Shown here one piece after another: positions 52,421 through 60,584 of a DNA stretch of 64,000 nt (its first letter is position 1; each line of letters starts with the position of its first letter). Location of the stretch: the NCBI GenBank assembly GCA_963735025.1, contig CAVTJG010000019.1:43057-107056 (forward strand), written 5' to 3'. The DNA comes from JAABRB01 sp963735025 (lineage in GTDB: Bacteria > Pseudomonadota > Gammaproteobacteria > Burkholderiales > SG8-39). The notes under the pieces were generated by a model, which saw only the letters and a list, made by a program, of their open reading frames with translations, made no database searches and was not told the DNA's origin. The position numbers were made by a program, and so were the translations under genes.

Positions 52421-52723
52421 GGTGCAGTGGACGGAAAGCCGGCGCAGGAGAACACGACCACGAACCTGTGGCTCGTGTCACTGTGAATCGAGAACTATAG
52501 CTATACAAACGCGCTAGCTTGCTGGCGTCGAGATACTTAACAACCCTCGCTCCGAGTCTCCTTGCCCCTTGCGGCTCCCGATACGATTCTCGTATGAATT
52601 CATACAGCAATTGTAATTGGCGTGATAAATGCTTCAGGCTACGCGGCGTTGCCGGATGGCGCCGCCGCCCAAAAAAATAATACGGATAGACGTTCCTACC
52701 GTACGGGAAATAGGAGGACTCAC
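52421..52723. other. Region between IS630 copy A and PEP-CTERM gene
   Basis: A weak relic of the small Cys/His protein is seen at 52433-52475 (minus frame reading HRFVVVFSC). A perfect palindrome GTATGAATTCATAC is at 52592-52605. A sigma-54-like promoter follows at 52618-52632. Confidence 0.5.
52618..52633 (+). promoter_or_regulatory. Candidate sigma-54 promoter of PEP-CTERM gene
   Basis: TGG-CGTGATAAAT-GCT: GG and GC separated by exactly 10 bases, with TGGC at the -24 element. It lies 91 bp before the ATG at 52724 and 12 bp after a 14-bp perfect palindrome that could bind an activator. Confidence 0.5.
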
Positions 52724-53482
52724 ATGAGGATTCGGATCGAATTACTTGCGGCCTTCCTGCTAGGCTTCTCGGGATCGAGTTTCGCCGTGCCCATCACCTT
52801 CTTCGGCCAGGACACGTCCACCGCTGGCACTGGTCCGGGGCCGAACTCCGTGGCTGCGCGCGCGAGTTTCGTGGCTGGTCTCATTGGCGTAGGAAACGAA
52901 GACTTCGAGTCGCAGACTTTGGGCGCCACCGCACCACTGTCTTTGAGCTTCCCAGGCAGCGCGGGCACGCTGGGCGCGACCCTTAACGGTACGGGCGTGG
53001 TCGACAACAACGCGAGCACTGGTAGCGGTGGCGGAAACCCGGGTCGCTTCGCCACGTCGGGCGTGCAGTTCTGGGAGGTGGTGACAGGGTCTTTCAACAT
53101 CGTCTTTGACAGCCCGATTAGCGCTTTTGGTTTTTACGGAACGGATATCGGCGATTTTGTTACGGAACGGATGACCCTAACGCTAACCGAAACGGGTGGC
53201 GGCATGACCGAAATCGTGGTGCCCCATTCGCTCACAATCGAGAACGACGATAACGCCTCATTGTTCTGGGGCTTTATCGATGCCTCGACGCAATACACCA
53301 GCATTTCCTTCACCAATGCCGGCGGCGGCGACGTCTTCGCCTTCGACGACATGGTGATCGGCGACGCCGAGCAAGTGCGCCAACCACCCCCGGGCAACAG
53401 CGCCCCCGAACCCGCCACCCTAGCGCTCCTAGGCTTCGCTCTCGCCGGTCTCGGCTTCTCTCGCCGACGCAAGCCGCACTGA
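52724..53482 (+). CDS. PEP-CTERM protein of unknown function
   Basis: This secreted 252-residue protein has a signal peptide (AAFLLGFSGSSFAVP), a body with FGFYGTDIGDF and FDDMVIGDAEQV that looks like a beta-sandwich of the kind often found in PEP-CTERM proteins, and the sorting tail APEPATLALLGFALAGLGF then SRRRKPH. ATG 52724 is preceded by AATAGGAGG. A similar protein type is common in Rhodocyclales-like species. A terminator follows at 53502. Confidence 0.88.
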   Translation: MRIRIELLAAFLLGFSGSSFAVPITFFGQDTSTAGTGPGPNSVAARASFVAGLIGVGNEDFESQTLGATAPLSLSFPGSAGTLGATLNGTGVVDNNASTGSGGGNPGRFATSGVQFWEVVTGSFNIVFDSPISAFGFYGTDIGDFVTERMTLTLTETGGGMTEIVVPHSLTIENDDNASLFWGFIDASTQYTSISFTNAGGGDVFAFDDMVIGDAEQVRQPPPGNSAPEPATLALLGFALAGLGFSRRRKPH

Positions 53483-53501
53483 GTAGAACGTACTCCACAG
53501 G

Positions 53502-53525
53502 AAGCCCGCTGCATGCGGGCTTTCT
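53502..53525 (+). terminator. Terminator after PEP-CTERM gene
   Basis: AAGCCCGC/GCGGGCTT stem with loop TGCAT, followed by TTTCTT. Part of the shared 3' module also seen at 51.1 and 60.0 kb. Confidence 0.8.
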
Positions 53526-53700
53526 TGTGTGTAGGTGCCCGCCGAAGGGAGTGGAACCCCGCGCAGGCTCTCGGGTTGCTGCGATGCAGCTTGCGAGAAA
53601 TGGTTGCCGGCCGCGCGGACTCTCGACTGCTGCCGGCTCTCACGATGTGGGCGTGAGGATTGCGCGACAGGACAGGGCGAGCCAGCGCGCAAAATCGAAA

Positions 53701-54009
53701 TCACTGTAGCGTCGCCTCGCTGGCGATCAGCTCGCGCAGCTCAAGCATCAGTTGCTTCGCGTTTTCGGGCGGCAAGGCAAACACGACGAGGGAATACGGC
53801 GCCACCTCGCGCGCCCATTCCGCGATCTGGGGCAAGTCCTCGAACTGCACCGGGTACTCGACGCCCCGCTCGCCATCGGGGAGCATGAGCACGTAATAGT
53901 TGCGCCCTGGCTGAAGTGGGGGATACCCTTCACGCTCGGCACGCGCACTCGTCACCACCTTGGCGCGCATCTCGCCCTTGTCCGCTATCTTTCCCCAGTC
54001 CTTTTTCAT
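53701..54009 (-). CDS. Phage-associated hypothetical protein (102 aa)
   Basis: The 102-residue soluble protein (MKKDWGKIADKGEM...) has a mixed alpha/beta look with the middle segment NYYVLMLPDGERGVEYP. Its ATG overlaps the stop of the next gene (ATGA), showing translation coupling within the capsid gene block. I do not recognise the family. It is the last gene of this minus-strand phage-like set. Confidence 0.6.
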   Translation of the reverse strand: MKKDWGKIADKGEMRAKVVTSARAEREGYPPLQPGRNYYVLMLPDGERGVEYPVQFEDLPQIAEWAREVAPYSLVVFALPPENAKQLMLELRELIASEATLQ

Positions 54010-54380
54010 TGCCACCTTTCCTTGTCGCCGCGCGACTCGTCGGCCGGAATGAATGGCCGCACGGCCTTGTCGAGTTGCGTCCGGAGCTGCGCATTCTGTG
54101 CTTCCAGATTTGCGATACGTTTCTCAAGCGGTGCGACGCGGTGCTCTTCGAAATCGATGAGGCAGGCTTGAGTTACCACGCTCGATGCACGTAACGCTAC
54201 GCTGCGCACCTGGCGCTCTGTTAGTCCCGGTGGCGCAGCCTTCACAGCAGGCGGCGCAGGCTCGTCCGGTGGCACCCAGCCTAAATCGCCAGCTCTCACC
54301 CAGCCATCCGGCGGCCCCTCTTTGCCCAGCAAATCGTCGGGACTGGTGCGCCTCAAATAATCACGCTCTTCCTTGTCCAT
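54006..54380 (-). CDS. Phage-associated hypothetical protein with coiled coil (124 aa)
   Basis: The 124-residue protein (start MDKEERDYLRRTS) has a Pro-rich middle and a C-terminal heptad stretch (EKRIANLEAQNAQLRTQLDKAV) likely to be a coiled coil. It starts 2 bp after the capsid gene stop at 54383-54385 and overlaps the next gene. The tight packing is typical of phage structural genes; function unknown. Confidence 0.65.
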   Translation of the reverse strand: MDKEERDYLRRTSPDDLLGKEGPPDGWVRAGDLGWVPPDEPAPPAVKAAPPGLTERQVRSVALRASSVVTQACLIDFEEHRVAPLEKRIANLEAQNAQLRTQLDKAVRPFIPADESRGDKERWQ

Positions 54381-54382
54381 TG

Positions 54383-55477
54383 CTAATACTCGACACCAGT
54401 CAGCACCGCTGCCGCTGCGCTCGGCCGGCCAACTTTCCAATTCATAAACCGCACGCACTTGATGCCCGTGCTGTCAACCTGAAACAGCGAAACAAGCGCG
54501 GCGCCAGTCGCCAGGCCGGAATCGTTGGCCGGGCTGTCGCTCATTTCCACGCTGGCCTTCGTGCTGGTGGTGATAGCCGCCGTGCCTTCATCGGTGAAAT
54601 AAACATGCGCGGGGTCAACGAGTGTGATGGTTACTGCATCGGGGCTGCCACGCATCGGCACGCTACCCGACACGAGCACCGGCAGGCCAAACAATTCGCC
54701 ACCGCGCGCCCCGATGTTGCGGAGTACCGCGCTTGCCTCGGCCAGTGCGGCCAGGCTGGCAGCGGTGCGCTGATGCAGTATCTAGGTTGCATTCTGAAGG
54801 TCGCTGCCACCATTCACCAGGGACAGCACCAGCAGCTTCAAATCCTGCGTGATAATCGCAGCCGTTGCTCCGCTCGACGTGAATGTCGGACAGCTCGCCG
54901 TCACTGATGCAGGTTCCAGCTCGGGGCTGCCGCTGTTCTCCACGTCAATGAATGAGCTGTCCAGCTTGCGCACCACTGCATCACGCAGCGCATTCGCCAC
55001 TATCTCGTCGGCAGCCGGGCTGCTGCTTTCGGCCAGCTCGTTTGTAATGACTGCGAGTGCGCCTACGCGCAGCTCTTCGATTCTCCCAGCGTCGGAGAAT
55101 GAGAGCGCGCTGGCGGGGATAGCATGGCCTTGGCCGCTGCCCCAATAAGCAGTCGCGCGCACATCCTGCACGACGCCATTGGTACGAGGGGGCACTCTGC
55201 GGAAGCCTGCCAGCCTGTCCACGATGGTTTGCGCGCGCACCAGCTCAAGCAAATCCTGGCCTACTTCGCCTTGCGCGGTGCTGGTGTCTCCGGTGGTGTT
55301 TGCAGTAACAGCGGCTCGTCTTATCGTTTCCGATTCAATCCAGCCGCGCTGTAGTGCGATTTGTCCAGCGTCGGCCAGGTTGCCCTTCGCCATAATCAGC
55401 GCGCGTGCGGTGCGTGCTACCAGGCGGCCCACGGGGCGGCCACGTTTAATCTGCTCATTCACTTGTCCAAGGCGCAT
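54383..55477 (-). pseudogene. HK97-type phage major capsid protein with in-frame amber codon
   Basis: A single reading frame of 364 codons is interrupted only by TAG at 54782-54784. Before it are a basic N-terminus and the capsid body (AQTIVDRLAGFRRVP, AIPASALSFSDAGRIEELRVGALAVITNELAESS). After it come ILHQRTAASLAALAEA and GLPVLVSGSVPMRG, the pattern of the HK97-fold C-terminus. The stop probably replaces a Trp (TGG to TAG) as in the usual W-x-x-H-R-T segment. There is no portal, terminase or protease gene nearby, so this is a prophage or satellite relic. Confidence 0.75.
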
Positions 55478-55541
55478 ATCTCAATTCCGATTGATATTTC
55501 AAAAATTGAAGATACCCCGCGCCACGCCTGTCGTGGGAGTT

Positions 55542-55919
55542 TCATGTGAATACGTACAGGTTTGCGCGGGATTCAACCGCGCATACCTGCCAGCTCACCA
55601 CGTTGGTCGTCTCGCACCTCCTGACGCGGTATTGCCCCAGAAGCTCACCCTCGATGCGGGCAAACAGCTTGCCAAGTTTGCGAGGATCCAGGCTTCCAGC
55701 GCACGCCACGATGGCGTTACGTAACTCGGTGGAGTCCGCCAGGTCGGCATGCTCCACCAGCTCCGCAGACGAGAACACCATGTCACCGATTCGCGCATGG
55801 ATGGCGGCCAGCAGGCACGATTCCTTCTCGGTGCTAGGGCGAGCAGGTGCCCGCACTTCGACGGCGGCGGCTAGGCGCTCGACGGCCAGAACCAGGCGCT
55901 CAAGTAGCTCGTCAGTCAC
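55542..55919 (-). CDS. Phage-associated hypothetical protein (125 aa)
   Basis: The 125-residue protein (MTDELLERLVLAVERLAAAVEVRAP) begins with a helical segment and continues with AIHARIGDMVFSSAELVEHADLADSTELR, possibly a DNA-binding winged helix. It lies 64 bp upstream of the capsid gene on the same strand. It contains Cys residues near the end but no clear motif. Similar short proteins accompany capsid genes in Burkholderiales prophage remnants; the function is unknown. Confidence 0.55.
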   Translation of the reverse strand: MTDELLERLVLAVERLAAAVEVRAPARPSTEKESCLLAAIHARIGDMVFSSAELVEHADLADSTELRNAIVACAGSLDPRKLGKLFARIEGELLGQYRVRRCETTNVVSWQVCAVESRANLYVFT

Positions 55920-56523
55920 AGCCGGGCGTGTTTATGGTTACTCGGCGGACCATGCGGTTCGCGCAATCGCGCCCCGAAGCCGCGAGTCCCCCGCCCCTGG
56001 TGTGCATCTCGTTCCCGAATTTAAATGTAACTTCCTGCACGCGATAAGGGACAAGCACGTTGGCTTACTGACACGCACTGTGGGCGAGTTCGTTCGTCGC
56101 GAAACATCGGCGAATGGCGGCCTGGGCTCGATGTCGGTGCTGCGCTGTGGTTCCTTGTCGCCCATTAGAGGGCCGCGAACCAAATAGGACTTCGAGCGGA
56201 ACGGCAGCTCTTGGCCGAGGGTGTGTGGAAACGAGTTCTTGCGTCGGCTGTGGGCGATCGATGAGGCGCTGACGAGCGTCGCTGCGCGTTAGCGTCGCTG
56301 GGAGGTGCGTGTCGAACGTGGTGATCGAGCCGTTTTTTGCGAAGTAAAGCGCCTCAAGCGCCCAGCAGCCGTATCGCCTGCAGCGTTTTCGGCTCGACTC
56401 AGAGTGCCTCGGAAAGCCGGCTGCGAAATGCGGCGGCGCATCATCTCCTCCCCCAGGGATCAACGGCAACGGGCACGCGACGTGCGCCTCGCACTGCTAG
56501 ACCCTGCAGCGGAGGACTGACAT
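55920..56523. other. No supported gene
   Basis: Open frames exist on both strands (for example 55938-56183 minus, 56065-56469 minus) but have no recognisable motif or convincing ribosome site. They are Arg/Pro-rich, as chance frames in GC-rich DNA are. Confidence 0.6.
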
Positions 56524-56766
56524 ATGCAGACCTGGCGTAACTTGGTAGCCGATCGGCGAATGCCCGACGCCGACTTCTTGGTCGACGATCTTGGCAGCAT
56601 GTACCTGATGTACCCGCTTACGGAAGCCGGGCGGCAGTGGTGTCGCGGCCGCATCCCCGCGGAGAAAGTTGTGCGGCTGGGCGATGCGATCGCGGTCAAG
56701 CACCGCTATCTCGAGCCGATCGTGCACGGCATCCGCCTGCACGGCCTGACCGTCGTTACCAGCTGA
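56524..56766 (+). CDS. Hypothetical protein (80 aa)
   Basis: The 80-residue protein (MQTWRNLVADRRMPDAD) has a strong ribosome site GGAGGA eight bases before the ATG. It contains LVDDLGSMYLMYPLTEAGRQWC and HRYLEPIVHGIRLHGLTVV; similar short proteins without known function occur in betaproteobacterial mobile regions. It faces the 57034-56756 gene; the two stops overlap by a few bases. Confidence 0.6.
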   Translation: MQTWRNLVADRRMPDADFLVDDLGSMYLMYPLTEAGRQWCRGRIPAEKVVRLGDAIAVKHRYLEPIVHGIRLHGLTVVTS

Positions 56767-57034
56767 GGCCTCGACCTGCCGCCACGCGAAGACTCTCTTG
56801 GCAGGGAGAGGCCTGCGAAGGAACGCTCCAGATACCCTCCGTGTTGCCGAACCAGTTTTCAAACTTGACGACCGCTCCGCCATCTGCGACCGCCCGCGCG
56901 TGAGCGTAGAGGGTGGCTGCATCTCGTGTTTCAAAGAAGATCGGCGCTTCGTCGGGCTCTTTCACGACTTCCCATCCGTCGAAGAGTGCGGACGGGTAAA
57001 CGACGTACTTCGATTGCTGCTTTTCGGCCTTCAT
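56756..57034 (-). CDS. DUF2188-like small protein (92 aa)
   Basis: The protein begins MKAEKQQSKYVVYPS and continues GWEVVKEPDEAPIFFETRDAA and FENWFGNTEG. This is the DUF2188-like pattern (a Y-V-P-x-GW-V-x-A short beta fold with a helix). Function unknown. The start at 57034 was preferred over 57076 because the upstream residues do not fit. Its 5' end lies 52 bp from the IS630 copy B insertion site. Confidence 0.55.
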   Translation of the reverse strand: MKAEKQQSKYVVYPSALFDGWEVVKEPDEAPIFFETRDAATLYAHARAVADGGAVVKFENWFGNTEGIWSVPSQASPCQESLRVAAGRGLSW

Positions 57035-57086
57035 CGATCTGATCTCAAAGGGCCATGGGTGCCTGATCCCAAGCAATGCATATGCC

Positions 57087-58198
57087 TACTGAGTGTTACG
57101 TAAGTGCATGACATCAAATCGGCAACTCGGCCTGCTGCCAGAAGGCGCGAATCAACGTGGGTCGACGCTGCATGGATCTGAGCCGGCGCTCGGCGTAGCG
57201 CTTGACTTGGCCGATGGTGTCCAAACACAGGTTGGCGAGTTCGCGCTGCTTGGCGTAGCCGAACAGGTATTCGACGGGATTGAGTTCGGGCGCATATCCG
57301 GGCAGGCGTTCCAGCACGATGTGGCCATCGAGCGAGTCGACGTAATCGCGCACCAAACGGCTGCGATGCGCTGGCAGCCCATCCCAGATGATCAGCAGCT
57401 TGCCCTTGATCTGGGCGCTCAATGCTTTGAGGAATTCGATCAGCTGCGGCCCCTTGACCGCACCGTGGAAGAAGCGAAAGTAGATGTGCCAGAAACTCGC
57501 CCCGGCGATCAGCGACAACTGCTTCCAGTTGAAGCTGTACTGCAGTGTCGGCGTGCAACCTTTAGGCGCCCAGGTCTTGACCCGCGTCGGACGCTCGCTC
57601 AACCCCGATTCGTCGACGAAGACGATGGTTCTTCCCTGGCGTCTGGCGTTTTTTTTAGCGCCGGCCAGCGCTTGGTCTTCCACGACAAGATCGCCACTTC
57701 GTCGCGCTGCAGTGCCCGGCCGCTGGGGCGCTGGCTGGAGAACCCAAGTTCGCGAATGATCCGCCAGACATGCACGGTGCTGAAGGCATGGCCGAACTCT
57801 CGCTTGATCAGCTTGGCAATGCGCGCCAAGGTCCACAGCTCGGTGGCAAAGCCATTGGCCACGGCACCGGCAACAATCATCTTGCTGAGCTTGGCGCGCT
57901 CCGCTGCGCTCATCACCCCAGGTCGACCCAGTGGCCGGCGCCGCCAAGCTTGCGCGTCTTGCCCCAGCCGCCGCGCCCAACTCGACGCCGTTTGCCGACT
58001 CACTTCGCAAACCCGCGCTACTTCCGCCTGCACAACACCACGCGCCAGCATGCGCATGCCGCGGCGCCGACGCGCCTCCAGTTCTTTGAAGTCTCGTTTG
58101 TACCGTTTCCTCGCCATGCCCGCCCCTCGAAGTGTCGCCACTCCGATTAACGCGCATCATAGCGAAACGGTTGTCATCCATTTACGTAATTCTCAATA
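57087..58198. mobile_element. IS630-family element, copy B (different from copy A)
   Basis: About 30-bp imperfect terminal inverted repeats (left CTGAGTGTTACGTAAGTG, right complement TTGAGAATTACGTAAATG) face each other. TA duplications flank them at 57087-57088 and 58197-58198. Two overlapping transposase frames lie inside on the minus strand. Confidence 0.9.
57114..58117 (-). CDS. IS630-family transposase made by -1 frameshifting on A8
   Basis: ORF A (58117 to stop at 57599) encodes the helix-turn-helix half: MARKRYKRDFKELE, VQAEVARVCEVSRQTASSW, and ends just after WPALKK. ORF B continues in the -1 frame with KNARRQGRTIVFVDESG and carries the DDE residues: Asp in FVDESGL, Asp in IIWDGLPAHRS, Glu in LNPVEYLFGYAK. 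The frames meet at an A8 run (T8 at 57649-57656 on the + strand), a classic slippery sequence. The fused protein is ~334 residues. Without frameshifting only ORF A would be made. Confidence 0.85.
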
Positions 58199-58228
58199 GG
58201 AGCGCCTCCGTCGAGGCACACCGTGGGA

Positions 58229-58525
58229 TCAGTGGGACGCGTGCGCTGCGCTAGTCCGAACAGTGTCGGGCTCCGGCGTCGGTGCCATAGCCTCGAGACT
58301 TTCCGCAGGGCGGCCAACTGTAGACTTTACGTGCACATGCGTTGCATCGAGTACTTCTTGCATTGTGGTGCCTTCGACGCACACGACCGACCGCGACGGG
58401 GAGGAATGCGGGAGTATGGGCACTAGGTGGACATACGCGCGATAGGCGGACGATCCGAGTTCCCAGATGGCACCTCGGATCTGGTAAGTTCCGGCGTTTC
58501 CTTGAAGGAATGCTTTCATGGCCAT
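58229..58525 (-). CDS. Hypothetical protein (98 aa), uncertain
   Basis: The frame starts MAMKAFLQGNAGTYQIRGA and has GAGAGG six bases before the ATG. It reads like a small alpha/beta protein in its first 60 residues, and the C-terminal part is low-complexity. No family recognised. It could be a decayed gene because the neighbouring IS630 copy lies 30 bp from its end. Confidence 0.35.
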   Translation of the reverse strand: MAMKAFLQGNAGTYQIRGAIWELGSSAYRAYVHLVPILPHSSPSRSVVCVEGTTMQEVLDATHVHVKSTVGRPAESLEAMAPTPEPDTVRTSAAHASH

Positions 58526-58949
58526 GGCGAACCTCTCGCAGGACTGGTTGTTTTCCGTCTTCGAGGTCCTGCAAATAGCGTGCCCTTCGTTCCTGGGTTG
58601 TCCGTGGCGGCACGCCTCGAGCGGTCTTCATCAAGAAATGTAACTGTGATCGGCGCGCCACCTGGTTCGGGCCGCTTCTCGACTACGCACGTGTCGCGCG
58701 AAGCCGACACGGTTCTTGATCGACGTGGCCAATGTATCGTTCCGTCCGCGTCGCTCGCAGCGCGGTTCCGAGACGGACTCTTGACCCTTCCGGCTGTCAG
58801 CGACATAGCTCACGCCGAGGGCGAACACGACGACTTGCCGGTGCTTCTTGCACCATAGGTGAACCCCCGTCCGGCCGTCCGATCGAGTGGCGGCAGGTCC
58901 GGTAATCCCGCTCTGACGCATCGCGCCACGGGTTGAAGTAGCTTCGCCC
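58526..58949. other. Region with degenerate small Cys/His protein gene
   Basis: On the minus strand, 58830-58950 is similar to 47440-47565, but the frame is broken: pieces read HLWCKKHRQVVVF in one frame and a CATG-overlapped start lies at 58949-58952. The remaining part (58526-58820) has no supported gene. Confidence 0.6.
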
Positions 58950-59223
58950 ATGTTCCCAGGCTACGTCCGTAAGTGGCTCGCCGCGTGCGCCCTGGCCCTA
59001 TCTGTCGCCGGTTCAACGCTCGCCGCTGAGCCCTGGATCATCAAGGTGCTCGTGCTTGGCTAGTAGCGCGGGACTTGCGTGGTGGTATCGGGCGTATGCT
59101 GGCGAGCAGACACTCGAAGATCGGGATTTCTACGAGTCCGCAGAGCGGGAGGCTAAGGAAAGGAAAGTCGGGCTATGGCGCGACACGAACGCGGTGCCGC
59201 CTTGGGAGCGGCGCCGGCGTTGA
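58950..59223 (+). pseudogene. Thermonuclease (SNase-family) gene with internal deletion
   Basis: The 5' part (58950-59063) encodes a signal peptide, MFPGYVRKWLAACALALSVA, and ends AAEPWIIKVLVLG-stop. From about 59065 another frame continues with the SNase C-terminal pattern GLAWWYRAYAGEQTLEDRD, YESAEREAKERKVGLWRD and TNAVPPWERRRR, stop at 59221. The middle (OB-fold core with the catalytic DGDT/R residues) is missing, so the gene cannot encode an active nuclease. Confidence 0.75.
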
Positions 59224-59385
59224 CCTACGCAGCTTCGCTGGCCCGACGTACTCCACGATCCTTCTGATAGGCCGTTTGGTTGGTTGACTAGCGCAATTCC
59301 GCCTCCTATTGTGAGTTGATGCGCAGGATGGTCGTCGCCTCAATCTGGGGACGACACCTGCCACTCACTTCGCGAGGCAAACACC

Positions 59386-59988
59386 ATGCGCACACCGCTG
59401 TCGCGACTGCTGCTGGCAGTCCCAGTCGGCCTATTCGCCATGCTGTCTGTGGCCCACGCCGGCGCCATCCTCACCGACACGTGGTACGAGTTCTCCTTCC
59501 TCTCCGCGGGCACGCCCACCCATGGCTGCTCGCCCAACGATCCGGCCGGCCTGGTTTGTAGCCCGAGTTCCGGAACACCCACCGTGTTCGCCGATGCACC
59601 AGCGTGGACCATCACCACCGAAGACGGCGCCTTTATCGCCGTGACCGACGCGTTCGCATACGGTGACAGCTTCGAGATCCTGGATGGGCTGCCCATCTTC
59701 ATGACGCCGTTCGTGGCGACAGGCGGCAACTGCGGTGATGACCCACTGGACTGCCTCGCCAATCCGGCATCCAGCAGCGCCACCTTTGCTCTGGACGCGG
59801 GGAATCACTCCTTCACCATCGCAGCGCTTGCCACGGAATTTCCTGGCGCGGCCTACTTCTGCGTGGGATCCGGTCCGGGCTCCATCTGTCAGGGTGGGAC
59901 GACCCAGATGGACGCGCCGGCCACCTTCGCGCTTCTAAGCGTAGCCCTTGCCGGTCTCTGCTTCTCTCGCCGCCGCAAGCTGCACTGA
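59386..59988 (+). CDS. PEP-CTERM-like secreted protein with altered sorting motif
   Basis: The 200-residue protein has a signal peptide (VPVGLFAMLSVAHAG), six cysteines in the body (for example HGCSPNDPAGLVC and NCGDDPLDC) and a C-terminal tail MDAPATFALLSVALAGLCF then SRRRKLH. The tail is clearly related to the PEP-CTERM signal but has D-A-P instead of P-E-P. Its 3' end and following ~45 bp match the tails at 51.1 and 53.4 kb. Whether exosortase can still use it is unclear. Confidence 0.85.
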   Translation: MRTPLSRLLLAVPVGLFAMLSVAHAGAILTDTWYEFSFLSAGTPTHGCSPNDPAGLVCSPSSGTPTVFADAPAWTITTEDGAFIAVTDAFAYGDSFEILDGLPIFMTPFVATGGNCGDDPLDCLANPASSSATFALDAGNHSFTIAALATEFPGAAYFCVGSGPGSICQGGTTQMDAPATFALLSVALAGLCFSRRRKLH

Positions 59989-59999
59989 GTAGCACGCAC

Positions 60000-60584
60000 T
60001 CCACAGGAAGCCTGCCGCGTGGGAGCTTTCTTGCGTGGGAGTGTCGGGCGGACCGCTCTAACGGCCCACTAGCGGACCACAGATCTCGTCGCCGAAAGCG
60101 GGCATTCGACGCCGCTATCGACCCGTTTCTGCCGGTCACATCGGACAGGAGCGGACCTTCGCGAACTTCGCTGAACGGCCAAGAGCGGCTGTATGGCCAA
60201 GTCGTTGACGGCGGTCATTGGATGGTGCTATCGATCCCGAAGCGGACATTCAGTAACTTGCAGAGCGGTCGGCCCGCAGTTGCTACTTCGCACACTTGCT
60301 CAATCGAGCCGCAACGCATCAACTTACACGAGTGCGATCCATCCGCCGATTCCCCGCGCCGCAGCATCGGCTACGTGTGGACCTTGCTCGTTCGTGTGTA
60401 GAGCGAAATAGACCATCAGTTCTATTGTAGAAGGACGCAAGAACAAGACACTATTTCGTCACCTTGGGCTATGCACATCTCGTCCCTTAAGGTCACGACC
60501 GATGGGACCCCTCATTAGCTTCGCGATCGGCCTGAACCGTGTTGGCAGCTCAATTCCAATGAGGCGAAACGTGAAGGAGGAGAC
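60000..60584. other. Intergenic: degenerate hairpin and dispersed repeat
   Basis: A decayed copy of the shared terminator hairpin is at about 60006-60032. A dispersed repeat unit is at 60055-60195. The rest (60196-60584) shows no supported gene; the last 40 bp hold GAAGGAGGAGAC before the SGNH hydrolase start. Confidence 0.6.
60055..60195. repeat. Dispersed repeat, left copy
   Basis: The segment contains TTCGCGAACTTCGCTGAACG, whose reverse complement occurs at 62205-62240. It also contains GCCGCTATCGACCCGTTTC, whose reverse complement is related to GGGTCGATAGCGCCGTC at 62155-62175. The left and right copies are inverted around the SGNH hydrolase gene. Confidence 0.75.

Noticed and set aside
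55938..56469. Additional small phage genes upstream of the capsid block
   Set aside because: The frames lack ribosome sites and motifs and are Arg/Pro-rich.
47289..59223. An anti-phage defence system in the accessory region
   Set aside because: The nuclease pieces are truncated SNase relics with a signal peptide (a secreted type), and no other defence gene family is recognisable.
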